DNA of 64,000 nucleotides from Calothrix parasitica NIES-267 (GTDB taxonomy: Bacteria > Cyanobacteriota > Cyanobacteriia > Cyanobacteriales > Nostocaceae), in contig NZ_AP018231.1 in NCBI RefSeq assembly GCF_002368095.1, positions 1 through 64,000 on the forward strand. The letters run 5' to 3'. Positions 5,813-15,709 of the stretch are shown here, in pieces. The number at the start of each line of letters is the position of its first letter. The stretch's first letter is position 1. The notes under the pieces were generated by a model that ran no database searches, had not been told where the DNA came from, and was given only the letters and a program-made list of their open reading frames with translations. The position numbers and the translations under genes are program-made.

Positions 5813-6109
5813 TCACCACAACGACAACTGACCTGGAGAAACATTCGACTTCCCACCACGATGATACTCAAGGTGGCAACCACTGCAAAGAGCTATCAGG
5901 TTATCCCTGCGGTTATTTGTTGGATTCCTGTCCCAATGGTGAACCTGTAGAGTGTATGCCATCCTTTGAGAACGGGTAAGTTTAGATGTATCCTCACCGG
6001 GACGTATGCATTGCAAACCGCATTTCTGACACCGCCATCCTGCTTCACTTTTTATTGATGTGGCAATGTCCGTCCAGTTGTCGGGGTAGGGGTGGTAGGT
6101 AAGCGTCAC
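5813..6109 (-). CDS. HNH endonuclease domain protein
   Basis: 98 residues. CQKCGLQC and CSGCH form the zinc knuckles around LQVHHWDRNPTNNRRDNLIALCSGCHLEYH, the canonical HNH core (HH, N, H). It is short and probably a stand-alone homing- or McrA-like nuclease. The ATG at 6109 has no strong Shine-Dalgarno. Its biological target is unknown. Confidence 0.85.
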   Translation of the reverse strand: MTLTYHPYPDNWTDIATSIKSEAGWRCQKCGLQCIRPGEDTSKLTRSQRMAYTLQVHHWDRNPTNNRRDNLIALCSGCHLEYHRGGKSNVSPGQLSLW

Positions 6110-6359
6110 GGAAAAAGTCCAGGGTGTGGGGTTTTTAGGATTTTAATACGCAGGAATAACGCATCGTTACCAACAGAAACAATCCTTAACTGGAGGTAAA
6201 AGTTCGCATGAACTATCGACTTACACTGCTGGTTGTTTCAACACTCCTGTCTTTATGTATATGAAGCAACATTACGTTAACTAACGAAATGTAGCGAATT
6301 GTAGGCTGCATAAATTACCGAGTCTACCTTTCGCTGTACTGTAAGTATGAATACGAAAA

Positions 6360-7397
6360 GTGCCAGTTTCGCGTCCACAGTGTATGCCCGATACTCCTCA
6401 CCCCTCTGTCACGTCTTTAGAACAATCTTTTGCCGCGCCCATTGAACGTTATTTTGCAGCCTCAGATTCTGAGCAGGATATTATTTCTTCGATGTTGGCT
6501 ACAATTCGCACTCCAAGCACCAAACGCGAATACCGCAAGGATTTAAATAAGTTTTTTAAAGAGATGACACTTGTTGAGCCAAACAACGATAGTGTATTGG
6601 AGTTTCTGCATTTATCAGAAAAGCGAGCTGTGGCGGTGGTTTTGAAGTATAAGGGGAAGCTTCTGGAGCGGGGATTGAAGGAAGCGACGGTAAATAGAAG
6701 AATTACCAGCATCAAATCTTTAATAAAATTTGCGCGGAAGGTGGGGGTGTGTACCTATTCTCTAGAAGATGTGGAGATGGAGAAAGCCGTAGCATATCGG
6801 GATACTACCGGTGTGGATGCAAAAACCTATGCAACGGTAGTAAGAACGTGCGATTGTTCAACCAAAATTGGTAAACGCGATTATGCAATACTGCGGCTGC
6901 TGTGGGAAAACGGGTTGCGTCGCGGGGAGATGAGTAAGTTATCTGTGAAGGATTTTGACCCCCACGCTTCTAGGCTGCGGATATTTGGGAAGGGTAAGGG
7001 GAATAATGACGAGTGGGTAAAGCTTTCTGCTCAAACTGTTGCTGCAATTACTAATTGGCTCGATTCTCGTTCTCGGTTAATTGCCAACGATGCTTTGTTT
7101 ATTTCTCTGGATAATAACACCTGGGGACACCGTTTAAGCGGTAACGCAATTCGTTCTATGGTGGTGCGTCGGTTTAAAGCAGCGGGTATCGATAAAGTTA
7201 TGTCACCCCACCGGATAAGACATAGCGGAGTTACGGCAGTTTTGGAAATTAGTAACGGTGACGTAACTAAAGGTAAATCCTACAGCCGTCACGTAAAAGT
7301 TGAAACGGTAATGACTTACAACGACAACCGCAACCAAAACCAAGGCGAAATTACCAATCAACTTGCTGACTTGATAGATAAAGAGTATAAAGATTAA
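6360..7397 (+). CDS. Tyrosine recombinase / integrase
   Basis: 345 residues. An N-terminal SAM-like core-binding part (YRKDLNKFFKEM ... VNRRITSIKSLIKFARKVG) is followed by the catalytic domain: Arg in NGLRRGEMSKL, Lys region GKGKGNNDEWV, HRIRHSGVT, then HVKVETVMTYND with the likely Tyr nucleophile. The frame starts with GTG at 6360; ATG at 6384 is an alternative. It stands alone, with no att duplication recognised. Likely role: plasmid dimer resolution or integration. Confidence 0.88.
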   Translation: MPVSRPQCMPDTPHPSVTSLEQSFAAPIERYFAASDSEQDIISSMLATIRTPSTKREYRKDLNKFFKEMTLVEPNNDSVLEFLHLSEKRAVAVVLKYKGKLLERGLKEATVNRRITSIKSLIKFARKVGVCTYSLEDVEMEKAVAYRDTTGVDAKTYATVVRTCDCSTKIGKRDYAILRLLWENGLRRGEMSKLSVKDFDPHASRLRIFGKGKGNNDEWVKLSAQTVAAITNWLDSRSRLIANDALFISLDNNTWGHRLSGNAIRSMVVRRFKAAGIDKVMSPHRIRHSGVTAVLEISNGDVTKGKSYSRHVKVETVMTYNDNRNQNQGEITNQLADLIDKEYKD

Positions 7398-7648
7398 CTC
7401 AGTGCTACAGAAGAAAAGTAAGAATGAATTAAGCAAAAATTTCTCCGTATTAACGACCCGGCAGATATAAAAAGGGATAAATAGATGTAAAACCGAGCAA
7501 GAAAGTTGTCCGGTTGAAGTAATACCTTCATTTCAGCCATTATTACGGGTGCGTAGCAATTTACCTGAATTACGTATCAAGTTTTGTTGTTATTTTTCAG
7601 AAATAGTAAGAGCGCGTAATATTCGCACTCTTGTTATTAGGCTTATGC

Positions 7649-7682
7649 AAAGTGTTCACCTTCTCAGAGTGAACACTTTTTT
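7649..7682 (+). terminator. Hairpin terminator
   Basis: AAGTGTTCAC pairs with GTGAACACTT around an 8-9 nt loop and runs into T6 on the plus strand. On the minus strand it borders the end of the gene at 7681-7857. Confidence 0.75.
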
Positions 7683-7857
7683 ATCTAGAAATACAAATTA
7701 AATCTATTTCCCTTTGCGCTGCACTTAAAGCCAGTACCGAAGAGATATAGTCCCAGTTATCGCGGGGACATGGGAAACCGCTTATTTGATATCCCCAGTC
7801 TACTAGCCCGTTATATTCGATAGTTATTTCAAATCCTCGGTAATTGTAATTAATCAT
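7681..7857 (-). CDS. Small hypothetical protein (58 residues)
   Basis: ATG at 7857, stop at 7681-7683; begins MINYNYRGFEITIEYNGLVD and contains FPCPRDNWDY. Its start abuts the stop of the next upstream small gene (7858-8019), implying translational coupling. Coding-like and tyrosine/tryptophan-rich; no function recognised. Confidence 0.6.
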   Translation of the reverse strand: MINYNYRGFEITIEYNGLVDWGYQISGFPCPRDNWDYISSVLALSAAQREIDLICISR

Positions 7858-8019
7858 TTACCACAAAGTTACATCGCAATATAGTACATTTTCTTTTCGC
7901 TCTTTCCAACAATCAACTTCAATGTTTCCATGTCCGCATTCTATATAAACTGTCCAAAGTTCTAATTGTCGATGGTATTTAATGTTGGTCACAGTAAAAT
8001 TTTCTTTGCTCTTGTTCAT
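7858..8019 (-). CDS. Small hypothetical protein (53 residues)
   Basis: ATG at 8019, stop at 7858-7860; begins MNKSKENFTVTNIKYHRQLE and contains CGHGNIEVDCW. It directly precedes the 58-residue gene. Another frame (stop 7979-7981) upstream reads LFELKNVNLEVIAEATQTVK without an ATG and overlaps this gene by about 40 nt. It may be a third small gene starting at TTG or GTG. Confidence 0.5.
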   Translation of the reverse strand: MNKSKENFTVTNIKYHRQLELWTVYIECGHGNIEVDCWKERKENVLYCDVTLW

Positions 8020-8161
8020 AATCTATTTTCTTGACGCTAAATACGTTGTATTCGGGTAAAAATTCTTTAACAGTTTGTGTAGCTTCTGCTATCACCTCTA
8101 AATTTACGTTTTTTAGCTCAAACAAAGAATAGTTATTACTTACGACGGTGGATGTGGGGTT

Positions 8162-8449
8162 TTATAACCATTCGGGTAGCTTGTTAATTTTACCGTCGCT
8201 ATAGGCTTGGTTTACCGCTGCTTTTACTTTATCTTCATAGCAGTAATCCCCGCGTAGTTCCGGGTAATTATCTATCTCCTCGTGATAATGTGTTTGCGGT
8301 TCGCAATTGGCAGGGTCTGGTTCTTCCTCCCAATCGTCGTAGTAAGTCTCTTCATAGCTACGTAAAATAGTCCCGTCCTCATAAATCGCAGCGTAGTGAC
8401 TATACGAGTTATCCGCTTCTAAACAGCAGCTAGCAATTAATTTTTTCAT
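8162..8449 (-). CDS. Acidic hypothetical protein (95 residues)
   Basis: Starts MKKLIASCCLEADNSYSHYA; very acidic centre (YYDDWEEEPDPANCEPQTHY). No family recognised. First gene of a minus-strand run of small plasmid genes reaching down to 7681. Confidence 0.55.
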   Translation of the reverse strand: MKKLIASCCLEADNSYSHYAAIYEDGTILRSYEETYYDDWEEEPDPANCEPQTHYHEEIDNYPELRGDYCYEDKVKAAVNQAYSDGKINKLPEWL

Positions 8450-8662
8450 TGGTCAGTGGTAAATACAGCAATTATCTACATTTATCGCAGCAACCACCAA
8501 ATATCAAGAATACGGGTAAAGAATGCCACCATTAGCATAAAAATTGCCTCTATCCCTTACCCAGTAAGCAATTTGAGCAAAAAGTAAATGCATTTTAAAT
8601 ACGAAACTTACTCCCGACTCCCTATTCCCCAACGTCCGAGTATCGCGGTAACTGCTTGACTG

Positions 8663-9073
8663 TTAGACCTTTATGACGAATGCTTGATAAATTCCGTCTT
8701 CTAAATCTTCAGATGATGCAATGTGTAAGCGCAAATGATTATAGTCTTTCATAAAAAAGCATTTTTTCTTAGCCGCATTATTGAAGCAGAATTGAAGAGA
8801 GTCTAATGAACTTTTTCTTAAAACTTCACTCTCCATCCCGTCATATCCCACTTCAAATATTTCTTTTGACTTAGATAGTTCTAGAAAGTCGTTGGGGGAA
8901 TAATCCTTATATACTAATTTGTTCTTAATTTTATTTAGTTCCTCAATCAAGTTTTCTATTTCTTTCTCATTTGCTACCATACTTTCTTCATTATCTAGTT
9001 CTACAGATGAAAGGATATCAATAGCTGATTCTATTTTATGAAGATTATTCATGTTAATTAATGTAGCACCCAT
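8663..9073 (-). CDS. Hypothetical helical protein (136 residues)
   Basis: Starts MGATLINMNNLHKIESAIDI, or at the internal ATG of MNNLHKIE. The N-terminal half is helical and charged (EKEIENLIEELNKIKNKLV). The remainder is mixed, ending GIYQAFVIKV. No family recognised; AT-rich like its neighbours. Confidence 0.55.
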   Translation of the reverse strand: MGATLINMNNLHKIESAIDILSSVELDNEESMVANEKEIENLIEELNKIKNKLVYKDYSPNDFLELSKSKEIFEVGYDGMESEVLRKSSLDSLQFCFNNAAKKKCFFMKDYNHLRLHIASSEDLEDGIYQAFVIKV

Positions 9074-9276
9074 TGCTGGCTATCGGTTTTTATTCCAGCA
9101 TAAATTAAAAAAGCAATGTTAGCCTAAATTTTTATTTAGACCCTAAAAACTATTAAAGCGTGGTCGCACAGGTTTATTCAAATGCCGATGAAAGAAAGAT
9201 TATGTTCCTACTTCTAACTACAGTCTCTTCTGTTTTAAGTAAATATGAAAGGATATTGATGCAATATAATTGAAAA

Positions 9277-9696
9277 TTACCAGCAATCATCATCCATCGT
9301 TGGTGGGTCTTCCCACTTATACCCGACTTCTCCCCATCTTTCTCCAGTTGCGTATCCTTGGTAAATTTCACAAATTTTAGGAATTATTTCTATTTCCCAA
9401 TACGGTTTACTTTTCATATAAAATTTATGACGCGCTTGGTTATTTTCTTCTGTTGGCGCTTTAATTGAATCGTTATGTTTTTCTATCTCTTCTGCATAAA
9501 GTTTCATGTAATCTTTGATTGTACTGATATCTAAATGGTGGTTGAAAAGAAAAGAGGAAACAGCGTCAATAATGCTTTCATGAATTATCACGAATAACGG
9601 GTTATCTTCTACTCGCTGCAATTCGTTCCATCCCTTTATCGATTCAATAAGCCAGTAAAATTGTATTTTATTAATTTGAAATTCATTGGTTTTCAT
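9277..9696 (-). CDS. Hypothetical protein (139 residues)
   Basis: Starts MKTNEFQINKIQFYWLIESI, predicted mostly helical, with an acidic tail (WEDPPTMDDDCW). No family recognised. Same orientation as the other small genes of this stretch. Confidence 0.55.
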   Translation of the reverse strand: MKTNEFQINKIQFYWLIESIKGWNELQRVEDNPLFVIIHESIIDAVSSFLFNHHLDISTIKDYMKLYAEEIEKHNDSIKAPTEENNQARHKFYMKSKPYWEIEIIPKICEIYQGYATGERWGEVGYKWEDPPTMDDDCW

Positions 9697-9762
9697 AACA
9701 GTTTTCTACTTGTTTTCTACATTTATACTCAATATTAGTTATTTTACCGGGTGATATAGCAG

Positions 9763-10021
9763 AATCAACAAAAATGGCAGCTAGAACAGGAAGAAAATTT
9801 ATTATATGTAGCGTTAACTCGTAGCAAATCTGAATTGTTTATTTGCGGTAAATGTGACTGGTATAAAGCACCAAACAGTAAGGCTTCGGAAACTATATAA
9901 GAGAATTTAGATAAAGTTAAAAATTATTCTAAAATTACTCGCACCACAGCTATATGAGGAGGAAGATAATCAAAACTATATGGGATTATTGGGAGTATTT
10001 GAAAGCGAAGATTATTTTTAA
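9763..10021 (+). pseudogene. UvrD/Rep-type helicase C-terminal relic
   Basis: The frame ending at 9900 reads WQLEQEENLLYVALTRSKSE, which matches motif VI (VALTRSK) of UvrD-like SF1 helicases. After a stop at 9898-9900, a second frame continues (APQLYEEEDNQNYMGLLG) to TAA at 10019-10021. The bulk of the gene is missing, so this is debris from a deleted helicase. Confidence 0.6.
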
Positions 10022-10260
10022 CTTAATTTGTATGCAACGGTAGAACCCATAATTATTGTTTGGATTAGTTTTTTACCGTCCTTGTTTATATAAGTCACTT
10101 CCTTACAGTCGTTATTTTCTGTAATAATTGCAGCGATACCGTTTTCTGTATCGAATCTTGCTTTTGTTCTTTCCATTAGTTTATAAATTGCCTTAAGTGG
10201 CTGAGGCAAAACCGATAACAGCCGATAACTTTCATTGCATTGTATAATTTCTTTAAACAA
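10018..10260 (-). CDS. Hypothetical 80-residue protein
   Basis: Starts MFKEIIQCNESYRLLSVLPQ. The C-terminal half (TYINKDGKKLIQTIIMGSTV) is clearly homologous to a truncated copy at 55098-55182. Unknown family; the conserved GSTVAYKL tail suggests selection. Two related loci on the same replicon point to plasmid-specific function. Confidence 0.55.
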   Translation of the reverse strand: MFKEIIQCNESYRLLSVLPQPLKAIYKLMERTKARFDTENGIAAIITENNDCKEVTYINKDGKKLIQTIIMGSTVAYKLS

Positions 10261-10293
10261 AAAGTATGCGGTTCTTCGCTATCTTATTATTAA

Positions 10294-10911
10294 TTATTTC
10301 ACCGGGTGATAAAGTTTATCTTTTTCACTAAATCGCCACATATATTTACTTCTATCCCGTTCTTTACTCCATTCTTCAAATTCTCGCTTATCAAGGGTTG
10401 CGTGCTTTTCTTGCAGCGTTGGGATATTAACGTTAAGTCGTAGTGCTAGCTTTTCTTCATCAAGGGCTTCTATTTGAGGTGGTCTACCACTTTGATTGTA
10501 TGGGTTGCCCGAATTTTTATATCGTCTGTAATTATTAGATGCACCACCATTACGTTGAATAGCAATTAATGCTCCTTCTAACTGTGCTACTCGATTGTTG
10601 AGTGCTTCTAGTTTTTCTTCAGTACGCTCGGAAGAAGCATTGCTTTGTAAGGAGGGTTTGTTACCTTGCTTGCTGATTGTTTGAGCCAGTTGTTGTAACT
10701 GTTCCTCTACTTTTTGCAAGCGCACTTCTGTACATACGTCTACACCCGGTATATCCCCTAGTTCATGAAGTAACCCCCGGATTACTATATCCGTGGCGGT
10801 TTTGCCCGGTTGTGGAGAAGCTTTTTTGCGTAGTGCTTCTGCCAAAGGTTTGGGCAATTTGAAATTCATTGACTCGCGTTCAACTCGCGTCATGTCTACA
10901 CCCACGTACAT
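10294..10911 (-). CDS. RHH-like plasmid protein with coiled coil
   Basis: 205 residues. After the probable start (MTRVERESMNFKL at 10893, or 10911), MNFKLPKPLAEALRKKASP and TATDIVIRGLLHEL resemble a ribbon-helix-helix DNA-binding motif. Residues 65-120 form a coiled coil (VEEQLQQLAQTISKQ; EEKLEALNNRVAQLEGALIA). The C-terminal third is charged. It may be a plasmid regulator or mobilisation accessory protein; this is inference. Confidence 0.6.
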   Translation of the reverse strand: MYVGVDMTRVERESMNFKLPKPLAEALRKKASPQPGKTATDIVIRGLLHELGDIPGVDVCTEVRLQKVEEQLQQLAQTISKQGNKPSLQSNASSERTEEKLEALNNRVAQLEGALIAIQRNGGASNNYRRYKNSGNPYNQSGRPPQIEALDEEKLALRLNVNIPTLQEKHATLDKREFEEWSKERDRSKYMWRFSEKDKLYHPVK

Positions 10912-10954
10912 ACCGTATATATATAGCTTACAACGCGGTGGGGCTGAGGAATTA

Positions 10955-11956
10955 CTATTTATTCAAAAGCGATTCCTTAGCACGTTCCGAAAGTGGTTTA
11001 TCATCACCTTCCACAGCCCAAAAATCGGGACCGGGGAAAGCACCAGCACCAATTGGAGCATCATATAGTTGACAAATAGTTTTACATAGAAGACTTAAGG
11101 AATAACTTTGCTCGTCAAAATCCCATTTGAATTTTTGGGAAGTCTTCTCAAATGTGGCATATTTGGCTTTATCTTTAATATCTTTAAATTCTAATTCGGA
11201 TTTTGGGGAACGTATTAGTTGAACTCTTGTACCTTCTGTGAGGATACCATTATCTATTAAGGTTTTGATGCTTTTTTCTCGGCGCTGTTTGTTGGATGCT
11301 TCTCTTACTGCTTGATTGGTTTTTTCTCTTATTTTAATTTGATAATCTTCTGCTGATGGTAAGGGAATTATTTGTTCTATATTGAGGAATTCTTCATTGT
11401 TAATGTTGTAAAGATTTATTTGCATACAACGGATATCAATTCCGGCTTCATTGAGCCATAAAACTGTTGTGGTAATTTCTTGAGAAAAGCTAGGAGCAAT
11501 TAAGATAATGCGGGGAGTATTACTAATCAATCCTTCTTCTTCTGCTTCTAAACCCAAGAATTTATTAATATCTGAACGTGCGTTGGTGGGGTCTTTTTCT
11601 AGTTTGATAAGAAACTGTTCGTGGGCGTGAATTACGTCTTCCAAGTCCATTGCTGAAATCATTGCAGCATAGCGCAGGGCTTGTAATTCCATATGTCCGC
11701 CGTCTTCTACTCGCTTTAATTCGATGACAATAAGGTTAGCATCTTCGTCTAAAGCGAGTAAATCTATTCTGCGGGAACTGTTTTCCCAGTTGCTGAATTC
11801 TTCTGAGATAATGAATAAATTTGGGTCTATGGATTGAGGATTATCTCTAAATAAAGGTTGTAGGTGTTCTCGTTCTAGCCATTGTGAGTTAGTGAAGTTT
11901 TTAGGTTTTATAAGTTGTAATTTTTTATTTGCTGTATCTACTTGATAAAAAGGCAT
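10955..11956 (-). CDS. PD-(D/E)XK nuclease-superfamily protein
   Basis: 333 residues. RRIDLLALDEDANLIVIELKR gives the D...ExK core of DUF91/NucS-like nuclease folds. A second half follows (GIDIRCMQINLYNINNEE) and ends with a DUF4357-like region (LIDNGILTEGTRVQLI, TYATFEKT). It lies at the edge of the restriction island and diverges from the KAP-like gene. DNA cleavage is inferred; a defence role is plausible from context. Confidence 0.75.
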   Translation of the reverse strand: MPFYQVDTANKKLQLIKPKNFTNSQWLEREHLQPLFRDNPQSIDPNLFIISEEFSNWENSSRRIDLLALDEDANLIVIELKRVEDGGHMELQALRYAAMISAMDLEDVIHAHEQFLIKLEKDPTNARSDINKFLGLEAEEEGLISNTPRIILIAPSFSQEITTTVLWLNEAGIDIRCMQINLYNINNEEFLNIEQIIPLPSAEDYQIKIREKTNQAVREASNKQRREKSIKTLIDNGILTEGTRVQLIRSPKSELEFKDIKDKAKYATFEKTSQKFKWDFDEQSYSLSLLCKTICQLYDAPIGAGAFPGPDFWAVEGDDKPLSERAKESLLNK

Positions 11957-12090
11957 AATTCATAATAATATTTTTACCGCTTAAAGATTAGCATTAAAAT
12001 TACTCAATAATGTTTAAATTGCTCAATCAAATGCTTCGTTGGTTTCGTATGCGATGGGTGAAGGGTTCTGTATTTAGGATTAAATCAAAA

Positions 12091-14043
12091 ATGACTCAAG
12101 ACAACAATTCAATTAACAACCATATTGAAGAGTATTTGGATTACTACTGTAATTTATCTCATGCTCCTGGATTCGCAGTTTTATTAAAAGGACAATGGGG
12201 ATGTGGAAAAACATGGTTTATTGAAAAGTACCGCGATAAGTTAAAAGCAAAGAATCAAAAATGCTTGTATGTCAGTCTTTATGGGATGACTAGTTTTTCT
12301 GAGATAGGAGAAGCTTTCTTTCAGCAGTTGCATCCTGTATTGTCATCAAAAGGAATGGCAATAGCAAGAAAAATTTTAACAGGATTAATCAAAACATCGG
12401 TAAAAATTGATTTTGATAATGATAATAAAGGTGACATAATTCTAAACAGTCAAATTCCAGACATGAACCTTCTTGAATACCTTAAAAATACCGATAAAAG
12501 TATTTTAATATTTGATGATTTAGAACGTTGTCAAATAGATATTAGCAATTTATTAGGTTATATTAATTACTTTGTAGAACATGATGATTTAAAAGTAATT
12601 ATCGTTGCTAATGAAGATGAATTGTTCAAACGAGATAGTAATGATTCCATTAGCGATAATTCTAGTAATAGCTATAAAATTATAAAAGAAAAGTTGATTG
12701 GAAAAACTTTTGGTGTATCACTTGATTTAGAGAGTGCATTAGTAAACTTTATTAGTATAGTAAATAATTCAAATGCTGGTAAGTTTTTATCTAAAAAGAT
12801 TGAATTAATAGAAACATTATATCAGAAAGCAAATTATAAAAATTTAAGATGTTTAAGGCAAATTATATTAGATTTTGACAGAATTTATAAAGTATTACCA
12901 GAAAAAGCGAAAGGCAAGCCAGAGATTCTTCAAGATATCTTGAAAGTGCTTATGGCTTTTTCTATTGAAATTAAACGTGGAAATATGCTTCCGACAGATA
13001 TCAGTAAATTAGAGAATGGATATACAAGTGAAGCTATGCAAAGAAAGATAGCTAGTATGTATCAAGCACCTAATTCAGTAACTAATGAGAATAATGAAGA
13101 AGAAACCACACTTGCAAAAATTCTTAGTACATATTCCGAACTGAATTTACAAGAGCCATTTCTAGGTAAGGTATGGTGGCAAAATTTTCTTGATAAAGGT
13201 ATTTTAAATTCCCAGGAGCTAGAAACATTACTATTAACTAGTAAATATTTTCAAGATGACAGCACTCCTAATTGGGTTAGATTATGGCACTATTCTTATC
13301 TTAATGATGATGAGTTTGTTGATTTACTAAAAGAAGTAGAATTAGAATATTTAAATAGAAAATATAATCAAGTTGGGATTGTTAAGCATATTACTGGACT
13401 TTTCTTAATGTTTTCCCATGATGGGCTGTATCGTAAAAGTAAAAAAGAAATTTTTGAAGAATCAAAACTTTATATTGATTATTTAAAGGATAATAAATTA
13501 ATTAATATTCCTGCAAATCAATATACTTCTGCTGGAGATATACTCAGAGGAGCTTATAAGGGACTTGGTTATCAAGGAAAAGAAATTAAAGAATTTAAAG
13601 AATTTTGCTCTTATATTAAAGAAGTTCAAGAGTCAGTAAAGGTTGAAAATATGCCTGGTGATGCTCAAGATTTACTTACTATTATGGAGAACGATACATG
13701 GAAGTTTTATGAAATGATTTGTATAAATAATTCGTCTGGGAAGAAATACTATAAAATTCCAATACTAAAATATATAGAACCATCCGTCTTTGTAAAAAAA
13801 CTCATAAGCATGAAGTTTGAGGACAAACAATGTGTTGGTTGGGCATTAACTGAACGATACGAATTTAGTAATAGTAATGAAAAACTGCTTTCAGAATTAG
13901 ACTGGCTCAAAACTGTTAGGGATTTATTATTAAAAGAAGCTAATAATAGAAAGGGTAAGATAAGTGGATATAGTTTAGAATTACTAACCAAAGAATATTT
14001 CAATCAAGCAATTGAAAAGCTTGAAAAAAAGGCGCAGGAGTGA
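12091..14043 (+). CDS. KAP-like P-loop NTPase
   Basis: About 650 residues from ATG 12091 (preceded by AGGA), or 677 from ATG 12010. Walker A LLKGQWGCGKTWFIEKY lies near residue 33 and Walker B ILIFDDLERCQIDI near residue 138, followed by VIIVANEDEL. This is the arrangement of KAP-family NTPases. The large AT-rich helical C-terminal part is unrecognised. KAP NTPases are often membrane-associated or linked to phage defence. The gene converges on hsdS (11-nt gap), suggesting a cargo gene of the restriction locus. Confidence 0.75.
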   Translation: MTQDNNSINNHIEEYLDYYCNLSHAPGFAVLLKGQWGCGKTWFIEKYRDKLKAKNQKCLYVSLYGMTSFSEIGEAFFQQLHPVLSSKGMAIARKILTGLIKTSVKIDFDNDNKGDIILNSQIPDMNLLEYLKNTDKSILIFDDLERCQIDISNLLGYINYFVEHDDLKVIIVANEDELFKRDSNDSISDNSSNSYKIIKEKLIGKTFGVSLDLESALVNFISIVNNSNAGKFLSKKIELIETLYQKANYKNLRCLRQIILDFDRIYKVLPEKAKGKPEILQDILKVLMAFSIEIKRGNMLPTDISKLENGYTSEAMQRKIASMYQAPNSVTNENNEEETTLAKILSTYSELNLQEPFLGKVWWQNFLDKGILNSQELETLLLTSKYFQDDSTPNWVRLWHYSYLNDDEFVDLLKEVELEYLNRKYNQVGIVKHITGLFLMFSHDGLYRKSKKEIFEESKLYIDYLKDNKLINIPANQYTSAGDILRGAYKGLGYQGKEIKEFKEFCSYIKEVQESVKVENMPGDAQDLLTIMENDTWKFYEMICINNSSGKKYYKIPILKYIEPSVFVKKLISMKFEDKQCVGWALTERYEFSNSNEKLLSELDWLKTVRDLLLKEANNRKGKISGYSLELLTKEYFNQAIEKLEKKAQE

Positions 14044-14053
14044 AATAACATTC

Positions 14054-15709
14054 CTACTCTTCCATCCCCGGTAATTCCAGTTGTATTGCTTCTTCTGCTT
14101 GCTGCGGTGCTTTTTTACTCCGACGTTTGGTAGTTTTACTTTTGGATTTTTTAGCAGCTTTGGTTTGTTGTTGGAGTTTTTCTCTTTCTGCGCGAATGCG
14201 TTCTAGTAATATGGATGCGGGTTCGTCGTTGGGGTTTTGAGGTACAAGTTCTCCGCGAAATGCTTTAGCGAGAATTGATTGATTGAGTTGGTCTGAGCGC
14301 TTGACAATAGTCTTATATATGGCTTCAAATCTACCAATAATTTCAAATTGTTTTTTTATCCTATTTATAATTTCTATTTGTTCAGCTTCTGGAGGTAAAG
14401 GAAATTCAAGTTCAGCAAATCGACCAGCACCCAGATGAGCAATATTAGTTGTCCATTGAGCTATTTGTTGAAAACGTCCATTGTGCATATATCCCCGAAA
14501 AACTACTAGCGCATATTCGGTTAATAAACCTTGATAGACTTGAAAACGTACAAGAGTGTTTTGAAAACAACTACCAGGAACTTCACCACCATAAATGGCT
14601 GGACGACCAACTAATTCTTTACTTTGACCTTCATTAAGTAGAATATCACCTGATTTCAATTTAAAAATTTCGTACTCACGAGGGTCAAAATTCATTTCCA
14701 ATACGTCTGATGTATCTATTCTGTCTTCAAATACATTGGCAGCTCTCAGATATGGTCGCATATACGAACCCGAATGATTTTTAGGAGACCGTTGTCTTCC
14801 AAGTTGGACTTTTCCTACTTCTTGAACTCTTGCCCATTCCCACCCATCCGGTAATTCCGGTAACTCAGAATCATCAACCGCTTCGGGTTCCTTATACTTC
14901 TGCTTCCACTTATCATCCTTGGGAACCTTCCCTTTAGCCTTCATCTTCTCAAGTTCTGCTTCTTCCCACTTGCGGCGACGTTCAGTGCGAATCTTCTCCA
15001 GCAAAACTGAAGCACGTTCCACATCAGTATTATTCTCGCGCCAATCAGCAGTCAAGTCCCCACGGAATGCAGCAGCGAGGACTGATTGACGGAATTGGTC
15101 TAATAATTGCGGTATTGCGTCTATTGCTTCTTTTACCCGTTGGCTTCTCTTTTGTAGCGCTTCGATTTTCCCTACTATTCGCTTTTGTTCGTTGAGGGGT
15201 GCAATTGGAAGTGCTAATCGTCGAAAATCTACAAGGTGAAAGTTTTTAATAGCTGTTCCTGTAATATCATTCTGAACATTAATATTTTGAAACCAGGATT
15301 GAAAGGCTAGTGATATATAAGATATATTTACCTCTGGTATAGCTGGTTTAAGCAAAGCAACACTAACAAATAAGCTAAAATCGCGTTTTGTTTTTACTAC
15401 AGCACAACGCCCTATAGTCCCGCTTTTTGTAATTAGTAAATCACCGTATTCTGGATAACATCTTTTACATAATTCTTCATGTTCTTCCTGAGAAATATAC
15501 TTGCAGCTATCAAAATATATTTCTCCATCTCTTATATCTTTAACTGATAAAAATGGTACTCCCTCTTCAATATAAGTAGGAGTATGATGTGTTCCATCAA
15601 CAATTTTATTCATTAATTCATCAAGCGTAGTACAACACCAGTTACTAGGTAAGCTTGATAGTTGTTCAACATCAAAATATTCTTTTTTAATCAACTCTCT
15701 TCCTCCCAA
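14054..15709 (-). CDS. hsdS: Type I restriction enzyme specificity subunit
   Basis: 551 residues with two target-recognition modules. The first runs LPSNWCCTTLDELMNKIVDG ... PLNEQKRIVGKIEAL ... QFRQSVLAAAFRGDLTADW. The second runs LPDGWEWARVQEVGKVQLG ... IINRIKKQFEIIGRFEAIYK ... LNQSILAKAFRGELVPQNP. The repeated A(F)RG(D/E)L helices are the spacer regions that set distance between half-sites. The tail is Lys/Arg-rich. Last gene of the hsd locus, separated from hsdM by Uma2 and VapBC genes. Confidence 0.93.
   Translation of the reverse strand: MGGRELIKKEYFDVEQLSSLPSNWCCTTLDELMNKIVDGTHHTPTYIEEGVPFLSVKDIRDGEIYFDSCKYISQEEHEELCKRCYPEYGDLLITKSGTIGRCAVVKTKRDFSLFVSVALLKPAIPEVNISYISLAFQSWFQNINVQNDITGTAIKNFHLVDFRRLALPIAPLNEQKRIVGKIEALQKRSQRVKEAIDAIPQLLDQFRQSVLAAAFRGDLTADWRENNTDVERASVLLEKIRTERRRKWEEAELEKMKAKGKVPKDDKWKQKYKEPEAVDDSELPELPDGWEWARVQEVGKVQLGRQRSPKNHSGSYMRPYLRAANVFEDRIDTSDVLEMNFDPREYEIFKLKSGDILLNEGQSKELVGRPAIYGGEVPGSCFQNTLVRFQVYQGLLTEYALVVFRGYMHNGRFQQIAQWTTNIAHLGAGRFAELEFPLPPEAEQIEIINRIKKQFEIIGRFEAIYKTIVKRSDQLNQSILAKAFRGELVPQNPNDEPASILLERIRAEREKLQQQTKAAKKSKSKTTKRRSKKAPQQAEEAIQLELPGMEE

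Noticed and set aside
9174-9371. 65-residue minus-strand frame
   Set aside because: It overlaps the better-supported 139-residue gene in another frame and has no start signal.
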